Assembly (NCBI RefSeq): GCF_023509035.1
Contig: NZ_CP075583.1
Coordinates: 1,116,001-1,180,000, forward strand
Source: Janthinobacterium lividum
GTDB lineage: Bacteria; Pseudomonadota; Gammaproteobacteria; Burkholderiales; Burkholderiaceae_D
DNA: 64,000 nucleotides
Reading direction: 5' to 3'
Part shown: piece by piece, positions 10,001-19,000 of the stretch
How positions within the stretch are numbered: position 1 is the stretch's first letter
Layout: the number at the start of each line of letters is the position of its first letter
Notes under the pieces: generated by a model
What the model was told of the DNA's origin: nothing
Seen by the model: the letters and a program-made list of their open reading frames with translations, nothing else
The model's database searches: none
Translations under genes and position numbers: made by a program

Positions 10001-13000
10001 ATCACCCTGGCCGTCGACTTGCCGCGCGAAAAAACGCCGACGGGCGCCTTGCTCAAGCTCGACGGCGAGTTGCGCGGCCACGGCGTGAAGGGCGGCGGGC
10101 GCCTGACGATCGACAGCGGCACGGCCGTCAGCATCGGCGGCAAGCTGCAGGGTGGCGACGTGCTGCCAGGGGGCAGCAGTGCCCCCGTCGGCCTGCGCCT
10201 GAACGATGATTTTTTGATCGCCAAGGGCGAGAAGATTCCCTTCGATTTCGCGCTCACACTCAGCCTGATCAAGCCGGGACAGACCTTGAGCCAAGTTGTG
10301 ACGGCGGACGTGTCGTCGCAGAAACCGCTCGTCGTGGCGGCCAGCGTGGTGGTGCCGCCGGGCGCGAGCTTCTTCATCAACGGCACGACATATCTCCAGG
10401 GCGGTTCCATCGTTCCAGCCGGCAGCGTGGTAACGGCCATCAATGGCCTCACCACGGGTTTCGTGGTCTCGGCGGCGGCCTTTCCGAACGGCTTGCCCAT
10501 CGTGCCGATAACGACGCAGTATGCGGCCGGCAGCATCGCCGCCGCCGACGTGCACGCGCCGCGTGGCGTGTTGCTGCCGACCGGCACCATGCTGGGGCGC
10601 GACGTTGCCGTGCAGCCCATGCTGGCGCTGGACGCCAATCTGTTCCAGAGCGGCTTTGCCGACTATGCCGTCACGGGCCGTGACGGCGTCGCGGTGGTCA
10701 AGGATGCGCATATCGACGTGAGGATGCCTGTGCTGCGCTTCAAGCCCGCCACCGGCCACACAGTGGCGGGCGGCACCGATCCGGATGCCGCGCTGGAAGT
10801 GTGGACGCCGCAGCTGTACCAGGAGGACGCGCGCAAGGGCCAGCTGACGCAGCGCGCCGGCGCCGACCTGACGCTGACGGCCGGCAGCCCGTACGTGAAG
10901 GGCGCCCTGGCGGTGGCGCAAGGCGCCGTCGTCACCGTCGATCCGGGCCGCCAGATCAGCATGACGAGCAATGGCCAGGTCAGCATCGATGGCCGCCTCG
11001 ACGCCTGGGGCGGCAAGATCGCCGTGCTGCCCGGCACGCTTGGCACGGGCAGCGATGCGGATGTGCCGAACGGCAAGGGACAAGCCACGTCGATCTGGAT
11101 CGGCGAACACGCCGTGCTCGACGTGGCCGGCCGCGCCACCGTCGCCACCGACATGCGCGGTGGGCGCTATGGCCGCGCCGACAAGGGCGGCAGCATCGAA
11201 ATCGGCGCCCGCTACAAGGCCGACGCCGCCAGCGTCGATGCGGCCGATGCCTTTGTCGTCGTGCGCCCGGGCGCACTGCTCGACGCCAGCGGCGCGCAAG
11301 CCACGCTGGACTTGCCGAAGCAGGGCGCCGTCAACGTGGCCGGCAGCGGCGGCCTGATTTCCCTCAGTTCGTACAACGGCATCTATGCCGACGGCACCCT
11401 GCGGGCGCTGGCCGGTGGCGCCGGGGTGGCCGGCGGCACCCTGGCGATGGCCTTGGACACGCCCAATTACGGCCAGGTGAACCGCCTGACGCTGCAAGGC
11501 GATAGCGTTGACAATGCGGTGCGGGTGCCGCGCGAATTCGTGCTGGCGCAAGTGCAGGGCGAGAGCGTCTTGCCGGCCGGTTTGCGCGCGGGCCAGCAGG
11601 ATGAAGCCTTGCGCTACGGCAGCGCGCGCCTGGGCGTCGACCGCGTGCAGGCAGGCGGCTTCGACAACCTGGCCATGCATGTGAACGGCATGCTCAGCGT
11701 GGCAGGCGACGTCAAGCTGGCGCTGGGCCAGAGCCTGCGCCTGAGCGCCACATCGCTGGGCCTGGCGCAGCCGCAGCAACAGCCGCAGCCGCAGCCGGCT
11801 GCGGAAGGCCAGGACAAGGTGCCAGGCCTGGCCAGCCAGGTACATCTGGCGGCGCCGTATGTGCGCCTGGGAACGGCCGCGCGCGCGGAGAAAGATAACT
11901 ACATCGTGCCCAATGCCGTGAAAGGGTCGAAAAACTCGGGCAAGGGGCGCGGCATGCTGGGCGTGCCGCTGGTGGCCGATGGCTCCCTGCTGCAGATCGA
12001 TGCGGGCATGCTCGATCTCGCGGGCGAGGTCAACATGGGCACGCGCGGCGAGATCGTGCAGAGCAGCGGCAAGCCGCTGGCCGTCGAACGCGATGCCTTC
12101 GAACAGCTAACCCTCAACAGCCGCGGCGACTTGCGCATGTCGAACAACGCCGCCCTGTACCAGCCGGGCAACGCCACTCTGGTCGCGGCGCAAATCTATC
12201 CGGCCACGGGCGACAGCGGCATGGTCACGGTGGGCCAGAGCAGCCGGGTCGACGAATACGGCAACGTGCGCGTCACGCTCGATCCGCTGCGCACCCTCAC
12301 CGTCGAGCGCAGCGCCGGCAGCGCCACGCCGAACCAGCCCTATTCCGTGTTTGGCAGCCTGAGCCTGGTTGCGCCCACCATCAACCAACACGGCGTGCTG
12401 CGCGCGCCGCTGGGCAAGATCACCCTGGGCGCCGAAGGCTTTGAAGCCTACACGGGCCATGTCAATCTGCTGCCAGGCAGCCTGACGTCGGTCAGCGCAA
12501 AAGGCTTGACGATGCCGTATGGCGGCACGCTTGATGGCCTTAGCTACCTGTACGACGGCAACGATGTCGTGTTCAAGGGCGTGGGCAACGGCCCCGAGAT
12601 CGCCTTGACGGGCGCTGCCATCGACGTGCAAGCCGGCGCCGTGCTCGACCTGTCGGGCGGCGGCATCTTGACGGGTGCGGCTTTCCTGGCCGGACGGGGC
12701 GGCTCCACCGATGCGCGCCTCAATCCGCTGGTGCAGATGAAGCCGAGTGGCGGCTTCACCTTGCCCGGCTTGAATACCAATCCCGTGTACGCCATCATTC
12801 CTGGCGTGCAGCCGGACGTGGCGCCTTTGATGGCCGAGCAAGGCGCGGGCAAGCCTGCCGTGGGACGCCAGATCACCATCGCCGCGGGCGTGCCGGGCCT
12901 GGCGGCCGGCACCTACACCCTGCTGCCATCGAATTTCGCCTTGTTGCCGGGCGCCTTCCGCGTGGAATTGAATGGCCTGGCCGGCGCCGGCGCCGTCGAG

Positions 13001-16000
13001 GCGGGCGGCACGGTGGCCATGCGCAACGGTTCGTATGCCACGGCGGCGCAGATGGGCATCGCCGGCACGGCCATCCGCGACGCCGTGCCCAGCCAGGCTA
13101 TCCTGACGCCGGCCGACGTGCTGCGTAGCTATTCGCAATACAATGAAACGGGCTATGCCGCCTTTGCCGTGGCCCAGGCCACGCGCGACGGCGTGCCGCG
13201 CGCCATGCTGGAACGCGACGCCAAGGGCGTGCGCGTGCAGCTGATCGCTCCAGCCCTGCACAGCGTCGAGAATAACCACACGCCATTGATGATGGATGGC
13301 AGCGCCCTGTACACGCCGGCCGAGGGCGGCTTCGGCGGCTCGCTGCTGCTGGGCACGGGTGCCCATGCGGGTACCCGCTACGAAGTGCTGGGCGACGGCA
13401 CGGCACCGTTGGCGGACTTCAATGGCGTCTCCGTGCACGCCTCGCAGATCAACGCCTTTGGCGCCCAGCGCGTGGGCATCGGCGGTTTGCCGCGCGTCAC
13501 CTACAGCGATATCGGTACGGGCAGCAACCAGCGCGCCAATATCGCCGCCGTCAACGAATCGGCGGGCGGCATCGTGCTGCGCGACGGCGCCGTGCTGAAG
13601 GCGGCCGAAGTGTTTCTGGTGACTACGAAAACCAACGACGGCATCTTCCTCGAGCAGGGATCGGGCATCAATACGCTGGGCCGCGGCAAGGCGGCCTGGG
13701 ACTCGCGCGATGGCTATGTTTACCAGCCGATGGGCAGCGTGCTGGCCGTCTCTAACGGCTGGCTGGACATGTTGCCGGCCGTGCGCACGCCGTCCGATTC
13801 GGATGGTCCCGGCATCATCGACATCGGCGCGTGCGCGAAGACGATAGTCGCCTGCGGCGGCACGACTTCGCTGTATTCGGAAGGCACGATCGCCGCCGTG
13901 ACGGAGCGCGCCTTTACCCTGCGCGACAACGTGCGCTACGGCACGCGCAACTTGGTGCTGGCGATGGGGGCTATCAATATCGGCAGTGAAGCTGCGCTGG
14001 CGGACGCCCGCGCCCGCGGCGCCCTGCCGGACGGCCTGGCGCTGAACCAGGGCGTGCTCGACCGCCTGCTGCGCGGCGATACCAGTACGGGTGCACCGGC
14101 GCTGGAAAGCCTGGGCTTGACGGCGCGCAACTCCTTCAATTTCTATGATTCTGCGCAACTGTCGACCATCGATGCGGCCACGGGCAAGTCGTCGCTGTCG
14201 CGCCTGGTGCTCAATACACCCGCCATCTACGGCTATGGCGGCGCCGACGCGCTGGCGCGCATCCACACGGACACTCTCGTGTGGCAGGGTGCGACGAATG
14301 CGCCCGGCGCCGTCGTCGCGGCTGGCCCCGGCACGGGCAGCGGCCGCCTGCAGGTTGATGCCAAGCGCATCGAGTTCGGTTTCACGGCGGACAGCCGTCC
14401 CGACACCATCCACACCCTGGACCGTTTGATACTGGGCTTCGGCCAGGTGGCGCTGAATGCCAGCGAGCAAGTCGCCGCCAACAACAAGGGCAGCCTGTCC
14501 GTCTACCAGTCGCAGGGCGCCTGGGATACGGCCATCAACGGCTACCGCTACAGCGGTGGCAATGTGCTGATCAACACGCCGCTGCTGACGGGTGCGGCCG
14601 GTTCCGTCAACCGCATCACGGCGGGCGGCGAGCTGAAGGTGAGCGCGCCGGCAGGCGCGGCCGCCGCCACGCCGACGAATGCGGCGCTGGCCGGCGCCCT
14701 GGGCGCCGAAGTGGCGCTGAGCGGCAACAGCGTCAGCGTGGATACGTCGGTGGTCTTGCCAAGCGGAAAATTGACCCTGTCGGCCGAGCGCGATGTGCTG
14801 CTGGGCGACAAGGCCAAGCTGGACCTGGCGGGCCGCAAGATCGATTTCTATGACACCAGCAAGTACAGCTGGGGTGGCGACGTGATACTCGACAGCCGCG
14901 AGGGCGACGTGCGCCAGGCGGCCGCTTCCGTGATCGACGTGTCGGCCGTGAACAACCGCGCCGGCAAGCTGAGCGTGATCGCCACGGGCGATGCGGCCGG
15001 CACGGCCGACTTGCGCGGCACTTTGCTGGGCGGCGCCAGCGGCAGCTATGACGCGGGCGGCACGCAGGTGCCCTACGCGGCCGGCGGCGTGGAGATCCGC
15101 GCCCAGCATCTCGGCGACTTTGCCGGCCTGAACCAGCGCCTGAACACGGGCAAGGTATTCGGCAGCCGCAGCTTCCAGCTCAAGCAGGGCGACCTGGCCA
15201 TCGGCGACGAGGTCAAGGCGCGCGAAGTGAGCGTGTCCGTCGATGGCGGCAGCTTGACGGTGAACGGTCGCATCGACGCCAGCGGCGAGCAGGTGGGCAG
15301 CATCCGCCTGGCTGGCCGCGATGGCGTCACCATCAAATCCGGCGCCGTGCTCGACGCGCATGGCACGCTGTTGCGCACGGACAGCTACGGGCAAGTGATC
15401 GAGGCGCCGAACCGCGCCGTGATCGAACTCGCTGCGCCTGGCGGACGCCTGACCCTGGAAAATGGCGCACGGCTGGACCTGCGCAGCGGAGACAAGGGCG
15501 GCAACTACGGCAGCATCGACCTGAACGCGCGCCGCCTCGGCGGCGCCACGGGCGACGATATCGATATCGATGCGGCTGGCGCGCTGAACATCGCCGGTGC
15601 GCGCACGATTAACGTCAACGCCTTCTGGCAATACAAGGATGCGCCGGCCGGCGCCGGCAAGGATGCGGACGGCCGCAGCTATCAGAGCATCAACCAGGCC
15701 TATCTGGACGAGAAACACGGGGACAGCCAGGCCTTTATGGTAAAGGCGCTGGCGAATGGCAACTTGATGAACAGCAAGCTGCGCGGCTTGCGCGGCGATG
15801 CCAACGCTTTCCACCTGCGCCCTGGCGTCGAGATCGTCAGCGCCACGCCGGGCGGCGACCTGCATGTCGACGGCGACATCGACCTGTCCGGCCACCGCTA
15901 CGACGGCGTCAATCCGCTGGCGCGCCTGAGCGGCGTGTACGGCTCGGGCGAGGCCGGTGCGCTGGTCGTGCGCGCCGGTGGCAAGCTCAGCGTCTTTGGC

Positions 16001-19000
16001 AGTATCACGGATGGCTTCGATACCCGCACCCTGCCTGTCACGCCGGACGACCAGGGCTGGCAACTTGTGAAGGGCCGCCTGCCGTGGGGCGGCGAGGTCG
16101 TCGTGCCGCAAGCGGGCCTGGTGACACTGGCCGAAGACACGTATTTCGTCTCGGGCACGAGCGTCAATTTCGCCGTGCCGATGAAGCCGATGCAGTTGCG
16201 CGGCGGCACCTTGCTGGCGGCGCCCGCCACCTTGACGGCGGAGTTGACCTTGCCTGCCGGTAGTGTGCTGGGCGGCGCAGTGCGCAACGCCGACGGCAGC
16301 GTGCTGTACGCGGCTGGCACCGTCTTGCCGAAGGCGCTGACTTTATCGAGCGGCATGCAGCTCGATCCCGGCCTGCGCCTGCCTGGCGCGGCCAAGGTGG
16401 CGGCCATGGTATGGCCGGCGAATGTCGCCTTGCCCTTCCCGGAAGGCAAGCCGCGGGACACGGGCGATAGTGTCAATCTCGTCAACGGCGTGGTGCTGGC
16501 CTCGGCGCTGGCGCTGGACAAGGGCAGCGTGCTGCCCGCCGGTACGCTGGTCAAGCTGCCTGGAGACGCGACCATGGTGGCGCTGCGCCCTGCCGACGGG
16601 GCGGGCCGCCAGGGTCGCAACCTGGCGCTGGCGCCCATGCTGGCCCAGGGTTCGCAAGCGTGGTCGCTGCGCCTGGTGGGCGGCGCCGATACGGCCGCCG
16701 CCGATACGCGCGCGCTGCGGCCGCATGCGAAGGATGCCCACCTGATGCTGGCCGATACGCATTACGGCATGGGCGCTGCCCGCGAGTTAATTCCAGGCAC
16801 CGGCTTACCCGGACAATACATATGGGGCGACGATGCCGCCCAGATTGGGCAGGAACCGGGCACGCCGATCGATATGAGCCAATTTCCCAATGAACAAGAC
16901 CTTCTTGACTACAACGACTGGGGTATTGGCGTGCTCGTGGTCAAGATCGCCGATGGCACGCCGCCCGAATACAGGGACGTGATTGCGCCGGCGCGCCAGC
17001 CCTTGCTCAGCGTGCTGCGCACGGGCACGGGCGACCTCGATTTGCTGGCTGCCGGCGATTTCGACATGCGTTCGCTGTACGGCGTCTACACGGCGGGCAC
17101 GCAGTCGGCCTCGCCGCTGGTCGATGGCAAGGATCTGTTCAATCTGCCGCGCGGCCTGAGCGCCAAGGGCAAGTTGCTCGGCGCGCTCGATGACAATTTG
17201 ACGCGCTTCGTCGATGGCGGCAGCGAGAGCCTGTACCGCGCCTGGTATCCCGAGCACGGCGGCAACCTGCTGTTGCGCGCCCAGGGCGACGTCAAGGGCG
17301 ACACGGTGGGCACCGCACTCACCCGCCGCGAGGATGCCATCGGCACCTTGAACGCGCAGCAGGACACCAGCGACATCGGCACCTGGTTGTGGCGCCAGGG
17401 TAGCGGCAGCACGGGCGCGGGCGTGCCGACGGCATGGTGGATCAACTTCGGCACCTATGTCGCGCGCCCCGAAGGCGGCGACCTGTTTGCCGGCCAGCCT
17501 ATCGTGTCGGGTTTTACGGGCATCGGTACCCTGGGTGGCGGCAATGTGCTGCTGCAGGCGGGCGGCGACGCCGGCATGCTGACCTCGCGCGCCGATCCGG
17601 GCGGCGCATACACGCCGCGCAGCCAGGGCCTGAACGTGGCCGTGGGCAGCACGGGCAGGGTGACGCCGGACGGCAAGCTGCTGCTGACCGGTGGCGGCGA
17701 CCTCGACATCCGCATCGGCGGCGGCCTCAACCCTGTCGCCGCGGTGCGCAGCTTCGATGCCAACAGCGACTTCCCGAATGCCGATACGCGCTTCGAGCGC
17801 CAGTATCCCACGCTCAACAGCACCTTCACGAATCTGCGCGGCGCGCTGCGCATGGAGGCGGGCGCCGTGGGCGGCGTCGAGCTGCGTTTCGACCGCGCCG
17901 ATCCGAAGGAATCGCGGCCGTATGAAACCTATACGGCGGGCACGGCCATCGCCAGCGGCGGGCCTATCCTGGTGCCGGGCGATAGCGGCGTGCGCATCGA
18001 TGCGCGCGGCGACCTGGTGCTGGGCGGCACGGCCGATGCGGGCCGCGTGAAGCAGCTGGCCAACGGTTCGCCGTTCAACTACCAGGGTGTGGAGCGCAAG
18101 GGCGAGGGCTGGAGCTGGTTCTCGCTGTGGACGCCGGCCACGGCCATCGACCTGTTCAGCGCCGGCGGCAATCTGACGCCGACGTCCGCCTGGATCAATG
18201 CGGCGCCGGGCGACAACCACGCGCCAACGGATGGGCGCTTCATCATGCCGTCCGTGCTGCGCGCCGTGGCCGCCAGCGGCAGCCTGTATTACGGCAATGC
18301 CAGCCTCGGCCGGGAGGGCGAGAATGGCAAGGTCGAGATGCCGCAAAACGGCGTGATCCTGGCGCCGTCGCCGGTGGCGCCGCAATTTGTCAGGACGGGC
18401 ACGGGCCAGCTGGAAATGCTGGCGGCCGATTCCATCCATGCGGCCGGCTATCCGATCACGCCGTCGGGCGCCGATCCACGCCTGTTGCCCAACCCGTTCA
18501 ATCCCGGCTTCGTCGGCGCCCTGGACAAGGTCTGGTACGGTTTGCTGCCGCTGCATAACGTCAGTGCGAATGCGCTGGCGCCCGGTGCATTGAAATGGTT
18601 TGGTGCGACGCCGAATGGCGCCGGCGACGCCACGCAGCAGCTGTATCCGTTATTCAGCATGACAGCGCCGACGGTGTCGGACTATGTGCCGCTGGGCCAG
18701 GTGCCCGCGCATTTCTATGCCAACAGCGGCGACATCGTTGGCCTGCGCACGGGCGGTATCGTATACCGGGGGACACTGAAAGGTGAAACGGGTCCGCTGG
18801 GCGTGTGGTACGAGGGCGGCGGCGCCGTGGCCGTGCGCGCCGGACGCGACATCGTCAATTCCGGTACGCCGCTCGGCAGCGTCGAGGGCGTGCCGGAAGG
18901 CGCGGCGGGATGGACCAGCCAGGGCTTTGCCGGCCGGCCCGACTATCCGGACAAGCCGGTCGTCTCCGGCGTCTCGTCGGCGCGCGGCAACCTGTTCGTG

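Noticed and set aside
6986..16111. Very long antisense open frames (over 1300 codons) opposite the exoprotein gene, and a similar one opposite tex
   Set aside because: They are Arg/His/Ala/Gln-rich shadow frames, a known artefact of GC-rich codon usage. They lack recognisable domains and sensible starts.
12130..18020. RGD tripeptides in the exoprotein as integrin-binding sites
   Set aside because: Several RGD occurrences exist, but with so many Arg, Gly and Asp residues in 4559 aa a few are expected by chance. None is in a distinctive context.
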